Made by a program: the position numbers and the translations under genes
NCBI GenBank assembly: GCA_029204225.1
Contig: CM055101.1
Span: 38,669,374 to 38,733,373 of the forward strand
DNA length: 64,000 nucleotides
Direction: 5' to 3'
Source of the DNA: Diphasiastrum complanatum
Lineage: Eukaryota > Streptophyta > Lycopodiopsida > Lycopodiales > Lycopodiaceae
Notes under the pieces: generated by a model
What the model was told of the DNA's origin: nothing
Seen by the model: only the letters and a program-made list of their open reading frames with translations
Database searches by the model: none
Shown: positions 1 to 9,828 of the stretch, piece after piece
Numbering within the stretch: the stretch's first letter is position 1
How the letters are laid out: each line of letters begins with the position of its first letter

Positions 1-3
1 CAA

Positions 4-432
4 GTGCCAAAATTCCTCCCACAATTGATAGTGTTTAGAGAGTATATGAAACGGCCAAGAAAAGCTCATCATATCATTAACATATCAGTTAAAGATATGA
101 TTATTTCGCATATTAGACATCCTACTGGAACCAAGAAAGCTTGGAATATTCCCAAGAATTTGTACGAGAATGTAAACCAATCTAGGGTTTCATTCTTAAC
201 TAATAAGCTACACACTTTGAAAATGGATACAAAACTTAGTGACAGATTTTTTACACAGGTAAAAGATTTCAGAAGACAACTTGGAGAAAGTGTTCCTGAT
301 TCAGGTTTGGTGTCCATTATGCTCAATAGCTTACCACTAGCCTATCAAAATTTTGTCATGATGTTATCTTCATGGGAAACTAGGCCTACCTTTGATGAAT
401 TGAAAGCTATTTTGTTACAAGAGGAAATGAGA
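4..432 (+). pseudogene. Ty1/copia gag fragment
   Basis: The first 140 or so residues read as the middle and end of a copia gag (UBN2-type) domain. Visible marks are the TKKAWNIPKNLY segment (family pattern 'akeaWd.L...Y'), NKLHTLKMDTK and the closing FDELKAILLQEEMRR. Gag would form the retroelement particle. The start lies off the left edge. At about position 430 the reading jumps directly into integrase, so zinc knuckle, protease and the integrase N-terminus are missing. This is a deletion derivative, not a working gene. Confidence 0.8.
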
Positions 433-904
433 CGTCATTGTGTGGTCCTATGAAAACACAATCTCATAGTGGAGCAAGTTATTTTATGGTGTTTGTTACT
501 AATTATTCTACGAAGATATGGGTATATCATCTCAGGAATAAAAGTGAGGAATTCAAATGCTTTACTTGGTTTAAGGCACAGGTTGAAAAAGAAACAGGTC
601 TACATATAAAGATACTCCATCGAGATAAAGGGCGAGAGTACCTTTCTACAAAATTTCAAATGTTTTGCAAGGGCAATGGTTTAAAGAGACAGTTTACAAG
701 TACAAAAGTGCCTCAACAAAATGGAGTTGCAAAAAGAAAGAATGCTCTATTGTAGTAACTACTAGGAGCATGCTTAAAAGTAAGAATCTTCTAAATTCTT
801 TTTGAAGCAGTTAAAAACACGGTTTATCTTTTGAGTAGGAGTCCTACTAAAGCAGTAGAGAATCGAACTCCAGAAGAAGCTTACATAGGTAAAAAACCTA
901 GTGT
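433..904 (+). pseudogene. Ty1/copia integrase core fragment
   Basis: It starts with the copia signature CGPM and runs through FVTNYSTKIWVYHLRNKSEEF, LHRDKGREYLS and PQQNGVAKRKN. It then continues with stops as TRSMLKSKNLL, SRSPTKAVENRTPEEAY and GKKPSVWE to about 904. The usual catalytic residues are damaged: the first Asp region (family F.DDYSR) reads VTNYS, and the last Glu of NGVAERKN is Lys. The second Asp (HRDKG) remains. Several in-frame stops follow position 755. It is non-functional. Confidence 0.8.
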
Positions 905-960
905 TTGGGAGTATTACATATGCTCATATGGGCATGCGAAGCAACCACCTCTGCAGTAAA

Positions 961-1144
961 GGAGATTATCTGGCAGAAGAGTGCTCATGGATCTAAAATT
1001 CCCTCAAATCAGACCAACTATACTCTATTGCGACAATCAGAACCACGAACTCACTCTAAAACTAGGCATATTGAAGTTCAATTTTATTTTCTTAGAGAGA
1101 AAGTTCAGAACAAAGATGTCGAATTAAGTTACAGTCATACAGAT
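961..1144 (+). pseudogene. Ty1/copia RNase H C-terminal fragment, left part
   Basis: The reading EPRTHSKTRHIEVQFYFLREKV and VELSYSHTD matches the copia RNase H tail ('NPKFHSRTKHIEVQYHFIREKV ... YC.T.D'). It is cut exactly after the TD codons by the hAT insertion. The next codons (SMLADILTKPIQ) resume at 6324 on the other side. The reverse transcriptase that should lie between integrase and here is deleted. Confidence 0.8.
1137..1144 (+). repeat. Target site duplication of the hAT element, left copy
   Basis: ATACAGAT lies directly before the left terminal inverted repeat and is repeated exactly at 6316-6323 after the right one. Eight base pairs is the duplication length made by hAT transposases. 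Confidence 0.9.
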
Positions 1145-1230
1145 CATAGTTGCAGCGCGATTCGCGAATCGCGATCAGAATCGCGATCCCGATTCGCAAT
1201 TCGGGATTTTCCTAGAATCGTGTAGAATCG
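1145..1230 (+). repeat. hAT left terminal and subterminal inverted repeat
   Basis: The 13-bp TIR (1145-1157) is followed by a cluster of CGATTCG/CGAATCG motifs, including a perfect 18-bp palindrome at 1156-1173. A T tract lies from about 1232. The right end mirrors this with CGATTCG and CGATTCTG copies plus a T tract (about 6270-6302). Such subterminal motif clusters are where hAT transposases usually bind; the binding role here is inferred. Confidence 0.75.
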
Positions 1231-1561
1231 AATTTTTTTTTTTTTTTTTGAAATTTTTTTGTGCAATATGGGTATCAGATGAAAGCTCTGATCGAGGGGA
1301 GTATGATTGTGTAGTTTGCCGACTGTTTCAGGTGCAGGATGGTCCCTTTGCGCTAAAGCTGCATCCCATATAAAAAAAAGAGAACACATTGGGGCATTCC
1401 TAGTGAACATAGCAGGAATCTCCCTTTCTCTGATTCTCCCTCTCTCTATCTCTCTCTGATCACGATTCACAACAAACGGAACTAAAACCATGCTGAACAA
1501 AAACCTAGCTGAATCATTCTGAACTTTAGCCTTAAATGAAACAATTTTTGACAAAACAACC

Positions 1562-1696
<135 letters not shown>

Positions 1697-1861
1697 ATAA
1701 ATCATAAACCATAAAACCGAAGTTACTGAACTAAAACCACAAAGAACAATACTGAATCACGACAATGCTGTGAATAGGATCATCATAATATATAATATCG
1801 GGCCACATGGCACCAAAAAGGGGTACAATGATGTTCCATGAACGTAATGAAAACTATATAA

Positions 1862-4800
1862 CTAAGGCTCGTCAGAGTCATGGTAGGATAAATCATCCGA
1901 ATCTGTGGACTGCAGATCCCATGGGTCCGCAGATGAATCGGAACTGGAGGGAGCCATATGTCGTGGTGTGGCCTTGGCTCTGCTGCGTGCTCTGGATCCC
2001 TGCTGCGTGCCCTGGCTCTGGACCACCCCCCTCTCCCTGCCTCTACCTCTGCCTCTGCCTCTGCCTCTCTCCCCTCCTTTGGCCCCCATCTGGCTGCCCC
2101 CAGCCCTGTGTCTACTCCGTCGTGCCTGTGTGTCAGGTGGCCGTAACCCTACGCCCTGGGATGGCCCTACCCACTGTGATGATGCCTGGCCGACGACTGC
2201 CTGTGATGCTCCACTCCTGTCTACAAACAGCCCCCCCCTCCTAGAACCTCTAGGTCTCCCCCTAGGCCTACGTGCAAGAATGGCTGGCTCCTCCTCTGTC
2301 TCTGCATCAGGGTCCACCAGCAGGTCAGCCAGGTCATCCCCCTGTGCCTCCGCCCACATCTCCTCATCCTCCTCTGTATCTCCCTCAACCCACTCCTCCT
2401 CCTCCACATAGTCTGCCCCGAGCATCTCTCCACCCTCCGAGTCCTTGTCATCTCCCTCCTCAGCCCTCTCCCTCTGCCTCTCTGTCCTCCTCTGCCGCTG
2501 TAAAGCCCGTGCATCAGCCTGTGCCTGTCTGTAGAGCTCTCTATGGATCTCATCATCCATCTCCTCCTATGTGGGTGGTGCCCGAGGAGCAGCAGCTATT
2601 GAATCCACCAAGCAAGTGTCGGGGTCCACCTGCAACCAAAAACAATACATTGTTGTTAGGCAGGTATTGTGCAACTCACTGCATATTTTGAAAGCAAATC
2701 AATTCATCAAAGCATACCAAGAAAAAAGGGGTGATGATGTGACTCACCTCGAGCATCTGACCCTCTCCTCGTGTGCGCCTCAGCATACGGCCGTTGGTGT
2801 TCACAAACACCAACCGCCTACACTGCTCGATGGACAACCTATTCCTCTTCTGCGTGTGATACAAGGCCCAGGTGCTTCAATTCCGCTCACAAGCTCCTGC
2901 AGAACGGTCCTGTGCAAGGACTCTCTCAGCCAATCGCCTCAGGTCACCTGTGCTGCGCCCGTGGATGCACCACCATGTAACGGGCCTCAGCTGATCCTCC
3001 CTCCGCCGACTCTGCTCTCCATCGAAAGGAAACTGGAAGTGCTCAAATGCGAGCAGCTGGCTTGCAATGTTGGCCAGCATCGGACCTATTGGCAAAAGGA
3101 AAAACATGGCACATGTAGGACCCCTCAAATTCAGACACTACCAATGAGTACAATACTGCAGTAACATTGCTACCAAATGATTTCTCACACGTACCTGGTC
3201 CGGGCCATACGCGCTCCGTGTACTCCACCCATCCCCGGTGCAGCTCCGGATCGTCCCTCTCTCGTGTAGAGCGCCACAAGGGGTGTAACATGTGGGCTAC
3301 GGTGTGGATGGGTCGGTGGAAGTAGTCTCATCTGGCCTCCCAGATGCGTGAGATCTCGCGCCTCCTGCAGCAGACAAATTACAACAATCACTAAACCAGA
3401 GCATAAAAGAAACACATCAGACTCGAGTGAGAAACAACAAACTAGACACTGAAGAGTCATACCTATGCTCGTCCAAGGCTGACAACAGAATCCCCTCGCC
3501 GATGCGCTCCATGAACTCGTAAATGAGACCGAGGGTGCACCCCTCACGGTCTACCAGACGCAGCACTCTGTAAATGGGTAGTAGGATCCCACTAATCTCC
3601 TCAGCAGCTCTCCAGAACTCGTCGCCGTACACAGTGGACTGGAAAAATGCCGAATGGGGGAGGTCTGTAAAGTCCCGGAAGGCCACGCTGGAAACCATCC
3701 GCCGCAATGCATCCTTCACCACCACCAATCGCTCTAGCACCAAGAAGTAAAACGCAAAGCGTGTGGGTGCGGGCTTCTTCAGGTTTAGGGTGGAGAAGGT
3801 GAGGAACAGGGCCAACACACGCCTCTTCCTGGTGACAAAAGTGACCAGGCGCATGGCCGTAGAAGTGATCTGCAACACAAACACCCACTGAAAAAGTTTA
3901 GACAGTAGTTGAGATGTGGTTAGCAGCATCGAAGGAAGAAAGCATAGCAAATAGGACAAACTATACCTCTCTGATCCATGGAAGCGCACACAGGTCATGG
4001 ATGAGCAAGTCTATGCAATGTGCAGCACAGGGTGTCCACACAATGCTGGGGTGCTCCCTCATCATAATCTCGCCCATCTGCTTGCAGTTCGAGGCGTTGT
4101 CGGTGACAACCTGAACCACGTGCTCATCTCCGATGTCAGCAATAACATCTCTAATGACCTCCCATATGAAATCGGCTGTGATGGCGTCACCACCTCAAGT
4201 GGCATCCACGCCACGTAGGAATACTGTGCCAAGCGGGCAAGAAACCAAGACATTGATGACGGATCGCCGACGAATGTCGGTCCATCCATCGCTCAATATC
4301 GTGCATCCATACCTGCCGCAAAACACCCATTAGCTACATGCAAAAATTACGGCACCAGTAAATCCTAAACACATGCAAAGAGATTACAAAGACAAGTTAC
4401 TTACTGCTGCCAAGCTGAGCGAATGGAACTCAACTCCCGCGTGATGGTCTCCTCCTCCTGACGAAGCAACCTCCCTCGTAGTGCCTCTCACCTGGGAGGT
4501 GTCCATGTAGCATCCACGGCCGCCATCTGTGCACAGAACTCCCTGAACACCCAAGTGTCAGCAACAGCAAAGGCAATGCCGCACTCGTAAAAGAACTGGC
4601 CACACAGTCGAGTGCAACGGGCCTGCTGCTCTCTCTGCCAGCCGCATCGATCAAGGGTCTGCTGCCTGGGCCTAACCCCTCTCTGCTGTGTATATGGTGC
4701 TCGTGGTCTGGCATGCCCAACGGATGGCTGATCTGTGGGTGTGTCACTCTCTCTGGCAACATCTGCCGAAGCATGTGGTGCATCTGCTGCCGAGGAGGAG

Positions 4801-5402
4801 GGTCGAGAAGCACCCGCTGCTGCTGAACCAACATGCTCATCTGATAGTCCTGCTGCTGCTGCGGATGGAACTGAAGGTGTTGTACTGGGCCTTGCACCTG
4901 AACCATGCTCTGCCCGTGCTGTACTGGGCCCTGCAGCTGTACCATGCTCTGCCCGTGATGTACTGGGCCCTGCACCTGTACCATGCCCAACCCATGATGT
5001 ACTACGCCCTGCAGCTATACCATGCCCTGCCCGTGATGTACTGGGCCCAATATCCATGGTAGGCCCTGCCTGTCTGCCTATGAGCCCTCCTGCATGCCTA
5101 CCTGTAGCTGCTCCTGCTGCCTGTCCCTATCTAGAACCCTGTGATGCAGTACCGGGCCCGTACATGGTAGACAACCTCTGCAGATCCTCATCAGAAATCC
5201 TGGGGCAATCAGATATGCCCAATGTCCGCCCATCTGGCCCTCTGACCCGCACCAAGTGAGCCCTAACCCTGGTGAGTGATCCCGTGAAGTGACCACCGCA
5301 ATGCAAGCATCTCCATCTGCGGGTGCCTGAGCCATGGTGTGTGCCCACATCCCCGTCGGTAAGCTCAACCTCAGCCCAAAGGCCTCGGTCCCGCACTGGC
5401 AT
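1862..5402 (-). pseudogene. hAT transposase, six exons, interrupted by six in-frame stops
   Basis: Six exons splice in frame: 5402-4405, 4312-3967, 3869-3463, 3364-3195, 3085-2748 and 2629-1862. Every intron has GT/AG ends, and the total is 3027 nt (1009 codons). Exon 1 holds a BED-like zinc finger (CLHCGGHF ... RVRAHL) and an Ala/Ser/Gly-rich linker. Exon 2 is the DUF659/RNase H-like start with DGWTDIRRRSVIN, VTDNASNC and CAAHCIDLL. Exon 5 is the hATC dimerisation domain (PVTWWC, AGACERN, STWALYHTQKRNRLS). Exon 6 is an acidic, Arg/Gly-rich tail. In-frame stops sit at 5129-5127, 4490-4488, 4197-4195, 3330-3328, 2879-2877 and 2569-2567. The one at 2877 replaces the conserved Trp of ERNWST. There is no frameshift. 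The family acts as a nuclear dimer that cuts and pastes the element. Confidence 0.88.
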
Positions 5403-6302
5403 CGTATCAACGCGACCCTAAACCTGCAAACAACAAATAATCAGGCAAACGTTCAGTAGAAAAAAAAATACATTGCATTGAACAACATTACCGAGCTCAA
5501 ATAGAGCTCAAAATACCAGAGCATACATCAGAACGATTCCAGTTCACACATTATATCAAGTGCCAAAGAAGAACATGAGATTAGGGCGTGGGATAGAATA
5601 ATTTCTGTATGAGGGATAATAGGCGACTGACGTTAGCGTCGGAGTCCGTGCAGGCATAAAGGAGTGCAGTGTGGGCCTAAACCGCGCCCCTAGCAGATGT
5701 TTGCACGATGGTCCACGCCTAAACCCTAAAAAGTATGGAATCAAGGCATGAAAATTGAAATTTGTGATACGGACGTAGACGGGCGGAACGGAGGTCATAG
5801 GAGTCTGTGCAAGCATGTGGAAATGCATTCTAGGCTCAGACATCACCTCACTCGGTTTCCAACAAGCCATTCTGTGGAAATGGCCAAAATACACAAGCAT
5901 TTGGAATGTGGTGTTCAAATCTCGCTAGGCGTGTCGTGACGGCTGAAACTGATGCTGTAAAAATCACTGTGGGCGTGAAGAAAGGTGGTCTAGAGCCAAA
6001 CTACGCTCGATTTGGTTGCCTACAGCTCAATGTCAACAATTGCAAAAAATCAAGCCTACACTAACCAAATATCGAAATTTGGTCGTTTCGCTCTCCACGA
6101 AGCTCAGACCCACCCGGCACCATGCACACCAACTCCGTATCGTCGAGTAGATGCCTGCCAAGTATTCACTTGCGAAGATTGGACGCCCACGGCTCTCAGA
6201 AAAGAAATTTGCCTCCTCCACTGCTAGCACGGTTCTGTGCGCGAGGAGGAGGCCAAAAATCGGGTTTCTGGTTTTTTTTTTTTTACGATTCTGTCCACGA
6301 TT
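5403..6302. other. hAT 5' flank, no gene seen
   Basis: This is sequence between the transposase start codon and the right-hand TIR, expected to hold promoter and 5' leader. No coding region is visible. Two weakly similar stretches carry GGAGTCCGTGCAGGCAT near 5640 and GGAGTCTGTGCAAGCAT near 5800, so there is an imperfect direct repeat. A T/A-rich tract precedes the right TIR. Confidence 0.6.
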
Positions 6303-6315
6303 CGCTGCAACTATG

Positions 6316-6323
6316 ATACAGAT
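6316..6323 (+). repeat. Target site duplication of the hAT element, right copy
   Basis: An exact second copy of ATACAGAT, directly after the right TIR; see 1137-1144. Confidence 0.9.
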
Positions 6324-6560
6324 AGTATGCTGGCTGACATTTTGACAAAACCGATTCAAACACCACAAAGTGTTTGATGCTTGGATATGATGATCAAGAA
6401 AAGGGATACAAGCTTTATGACATAGAAGGAAAGAAAGTCATTATAAGCAAGGATGTTATCTTTGATGAAATAGGATCTCATAAAGATATTGAAATATCTT
6501 GTGAGAAGCAGCAAGATGATGGATTCCTTAACAAGAAACAAAATCAACACATGGAAAGAA
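6324..6560 (+). pseudogene. Ty1/copia fragment resuming after hAT, scrambled
   Basis: The first codons read SMLADILTKPIQ, the standard end of copia RNase H. A few bases later (from about 6368) the reading is KCLMLGYDDQEKGYKLYD ... KKVIISKDVIFDE. That is the C-terminal part of integrase and should lie far upstream in a normal element. The copia copy was therefore rearranged (tail joined to an integrase piece) in addition to carrying the hAT insertion. Confidence 0.75.
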
Positions 6561-6617
6561 TTATATCAATCACAATAGCTCATGTCTTCAATTATCCCAA
6601 GGTTTTCTTGTACGTAC

Positions 6618-7470
6618 ATGAGTCGCTTTTGTGCCAAAGTTACTTGACCATCCTTTGAAGTGAAGGCAACAATAAGATCAACTGGTCCACTTGAATGAAG
6701 CCAAAAGACAACATGGTATCCTTTGCCTGCTTGAATGTCCTATAAAGTAGTCAACTAATGCATCATCAAAACTATGTTTTCTACAAGGTACAAATCAAGA
6801 AATGAGAGACAACTCAAACACAACTTATTAATTTTGCATGACAATAGATTTCCCAAAATGCATATAAGCTTGAAAAACGTGCTGATAATAGATTTATACC
6901 ATGCCCCAGTAGCCAGGATTTGCAACTCCAACTCCTTTGCCACATTCATTTGAGTTTTCATCACAAAGAAATTCAATCCTCAAAGCAATGGGATTTTGTT
7001 TAAAGCATGATGAGCGCTCTGTCTCCAACCATACTTGGTCCTCGGAACCAATTGGGTACCATGGGGCTATGTTTGAGGGTGTATTCGGGCCGCCAGCCTC
7101 AAAACCTATTAAGAAAAGCACATTGCTCTTAATCAAGGTCACTTTTAGTAGATAAAATTTTTCATCAAGGTTAATGATGAGAGTGACAAGAGTGGCTCAC
7201 ACTCATGATTTCTTGTGATCTACTATGACTTTAATCAGTCACATGAAGAGGAGATATTTATCAACAAATATCTAAAAAGATTTAGCTTTTATTTGTGTAA
7301 CCAATGGCAGACACATGCAAGGCTAAAGACGAAACATGATAGGAAATATGCATAAACCTGCGATTAAAAAACTCTAATAATCGATGAAAAATGGGCTTAA
7401 GGAATAATGGAGAACCTCGATTATCAACTAGCTCAGCCCACAAGCCACCATCTCCTGCATGGTTGATCTC
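6618..7470 (-). CDS. Alpha-L-arabinofuranosidase (GH51), three inner exons
   Basis: Three exons join in frame. Exon 7470-7416 reads EINHAGDGGLWAELVDNR. Exon 7105-6900 runs from GFEAGGPNTPSNIAPWYPIG through ERSSCFKQNPIALRIEFLC to NPGYWGM. Exon 6739 to about 6618 reads DIQAGKGYHVVFWLHSSGPVDLIVAFTSKDG. Splice sites are TTGTAG|GAG, CGAG|GTTC, AATAG|GTTTT, CATG|GTATAA and TATAG|GACATT. The phases match the plant ASD1/ARAF family, which is secreted and removes arabinose from wall arabinans and arabinoxylans. These exons cover the N-terminal and carbohydrate-binding-like region only. The catalytic domain is not in the window and would have to lie beyond the left edge, behind the copia/hAT block. The last donor (near 6618) is uncertain. 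It may be a live gene or a truncated one. Confidence 0.85.
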
Positions 7471-7515
7471 CTACAACACCAAGATGGAAAACTTGATCAA
7501 TCTCAATCTCAATCT

Positions 7516-7518
<3 letters not shown>

Positions 7519-7571
<53 letters not shown>
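7519..7571. repeat. (TC)n microsatellite in the arabinofuranosidase intron
   Basis: A TC run preceded by several AATCTC hexamers (7496-7518). It lies in the large intron just upstream of exon 7470-7416. Confidence 0.95.
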
Positions 7572-7575
<4 letters not shown>

Positions 7576-8132
7576 GACAAATAAGTAACTACTCTGCAGA
7601 AAGAAGCTCAATTTTTTTTAAAAAACATAGGCAGATTGAGTTGAGTATTTTCCAATCTTTAGGTTAGTTGATGTCCCTAAATATTCGACAAGGCTCTATA
7701 TTTGTTCAAACATTGAGGTCATCCTTGAACATGCAATTCTTGTACACTTTTATGCAAATTTGTTAGTATGTCCTTTGTGAGATATACTTTACCTTCTCAA
7801 GGGATACATTTGCATTTCTTCTACCGCAAATTATGTTGCTAATTTCCATCAGGGTCCTATGACTATATTACTAGCATTGACAACTCCAATGAGAACAATA
7901 AGGTGACTTACTTCCTTCTCCAACATAGTTGAGCTTCATTCAACAATTGAATGTTTCAATTTCTCCTACTTATAACATTGTCAACTAGTAGCATCATCCA
8001 AAGTTATGATTGATTTTTTTGTAGAAACTCTTCAAATAACTCTCAACCAATAGCAAATATGAAAACAACCTACTATGCCTTGATGCTTTCCCCAAATGAA
8101 GCACGTATTGGTCTTTAGTGCAAGCTAATCAT
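7572..8132. other. Intronic sequence, no gene seen
   Basis: AT-rich sequence between the TC repeat and the left LTR of the copia element. No coding similarity or repeat structure is visible. Confidence 0.5.
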
Positions 8133-8439
8133 TGCAGGAAAGCAAGAATCAAGTCACCAAGATCTAGTTATCAATCAATCTCCACAAGAAACAAGAGAGA
8201 AGAGGCTGGGCGCCCAACTCTAAGAGAGAGAGAGAGAGAAAACAGCAAGAAGAGCAATGGAGAGCAATGCTTAGCCAAACTGTCCAAATTGGAATACACA
8301 ATGAGCATCTAAGTAATCTACCTGGATGTGGCCAAACGCCACCAAACCCTAAGGTTAACCACTTACTAAATGTAGGGCACCCCCAAAAGTCAAGATAGGG
8401 CCCCTAAACAAAATTAGACCCCTAAGGACCCACGAGTCA
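8133..8439 (-). repeat. Copia 3' LTR
   Basis: About 307 bp and clearly similar to 13312-13603, with a short extra segment in this copy (near 8259-8285). A (GA)n run and GGGCGCCCAACTC are shared. RNase H codons (GDILLEYC) run straight into it, so the usual ADILTK codons and polypurine tract are missing. Confidence 0.9.
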
Positions 8440-9828
8440 CAATATTCAAGTAAAATGTCGCCATCATGAAGTCTCTCCCGACCAAAGTGATAATGGATCT
8501 CGATGTGCTTCGTCCTCGCATGAAAACTAGGATTCCGTGCAATGGCAATAGCACTTTGACTATCACTCAAGATAAGAGTGGCTGAGGACTCGCCAAACTT
8601 CATGTCAACAAGTAGTCTTCTCAGCCATAAACACTCTGTTGTGGCTGAAAATATCGCTCTATATTCTGCCTCACTAGAAGAAGTAGCAACAGTGGGCTGC
8701 TTTTTACTTGACCACGAAATTGCAGAATTTCCATAGAAAAAGCAATTGTAATCTTGTAGAGCGTCTAGTGTCTTGATCTCCACCCCAATCCGAGTCACTA
8801 AAACCAACCAAACATGCATCATCACAAGCAAGAAAAACCAGTCCATGACTTCTTGTTCCTTGAAGATATCGAAAGATCCTCTTCAATGCTTTCCAATGTG
8901 ATGTCATCGGGGCATGCAAGAATTGACTCATGAGTGAGACACTATAAGAAATGTCCGGTCTTGAATTACATAGGTAAATGAGATAGCCAATAGCTTAACA
9001 ATATAAAGTAATATCAAATGGTTCACCATCACCTTGACTACTTAATTTCAGGCCTGTCTCAATAGGTGTAGCAACCGACTTGCAATCTTCCATCTTGAAC
9101 CGCTTCAAAATCTGCCCAATGTAGCGTTCTTGAGAGATGAAAATCCCGGCCCCTTCTTCTACAAATTCAAGATCAAGATAAAAATGCAATAGGCCTAAAT
9201 CTAAGGTCTCAAAAACCATACCAAGATCAAGTATTACGGCATCAATCTGCTGCTCATTACTTCCCATAATAATAATATCATCAACATAAAGCAAAATAAT
9301 GATGATATAATCTGAAGTATGCTTGACATAAAGAGTAGATTCGCTAGGACTATTAGTAAACCCACGATCACAAAGGTAGGCATGTATCTTTTGATACCAC
9401 ATCCTCGAAGCTTGCTTCAGTCCATAAAGTGCCTTCTTGAGAAGACAAACTTTATCTTCTTGGCCTTCAACCAAAAAACCAGCAGGTTGTTGAAGGTACA
9501 CTTCCTCATTGATATCACCATTGAGGAATGTTGTCTTTATGTCAAGTTGCCGCAAATGCCAACCAAAAAGGGCAGCCAAAGAAGTTACTACCCTCACGGT
9601 AGTCATCCGAGCAGTAGGAGAAAAAGTCTCCTCATAATCAATCTTCTTTTGCTGAGCATAGCCTTTGGCAACGAGCCTTGCCTTGTACCTTTCAATGGTA
9701 CCATCTGCCTTATACTTGATTTTGTATACCCATTTAGAACCAATTGCCTTCTTCCCATGAGGAAGATCAACAAGAACCCAAATCTGGTTCTTCATAAGTG
9801 AGTCATACTCATCTTGCATCGCATCCTC
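8440..9828 (-). pseudogene. Copia reverse transcriptase and RNase H
   Basis: RT begins at EDAMQDEYDSLMKNQIWVL and runs through GSKWVYKIKYKADG, ARLVAKGYAQ, LKQASRMWYQ and the catalytic LLYVDDIII, all intact. The block has a stop at 8995-8997 (after DITLYC). RNase H continues with SRPDISYSVSLMSQF, HWKALKRIFRYLQGT and SDSDWGGD. A frameshift near 8750 leads into ISWSSKKQPTVATSSSEAEY and ARTKHIEIHYHFGRE. The protein would copy the element RNA into DNA in cytoplasmic particles. The domain is nearly complete, but the reading frame is broken. Confidence 0.9.

Noticed and set aside
1807..2691. Plus-strand Pro/Ser-rich open frames
   Set aside because: They are antisense to exon 6 of the hAT transposase, whose GC-rich, acidic/Arg tail leaves the opposite strand open.
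4688..5259. Plus-strand frames with repeated Leu-Tyr-Trp-Ala or Cys-Ser-Ala motifs
   Set aside because: They are antisense to the repeat-rich linker in hAT transposase exon 1; the minus strand splices to a full transposase.
1862..5402. Idea that the hAT stops could be repaired by RNA editing or read-through
   Set aside because: U-to-C editing is known from organelles of some land plants, not nuclear mRNAs, and it cannot restore the Trp lost at 2877. Decay is simpler.
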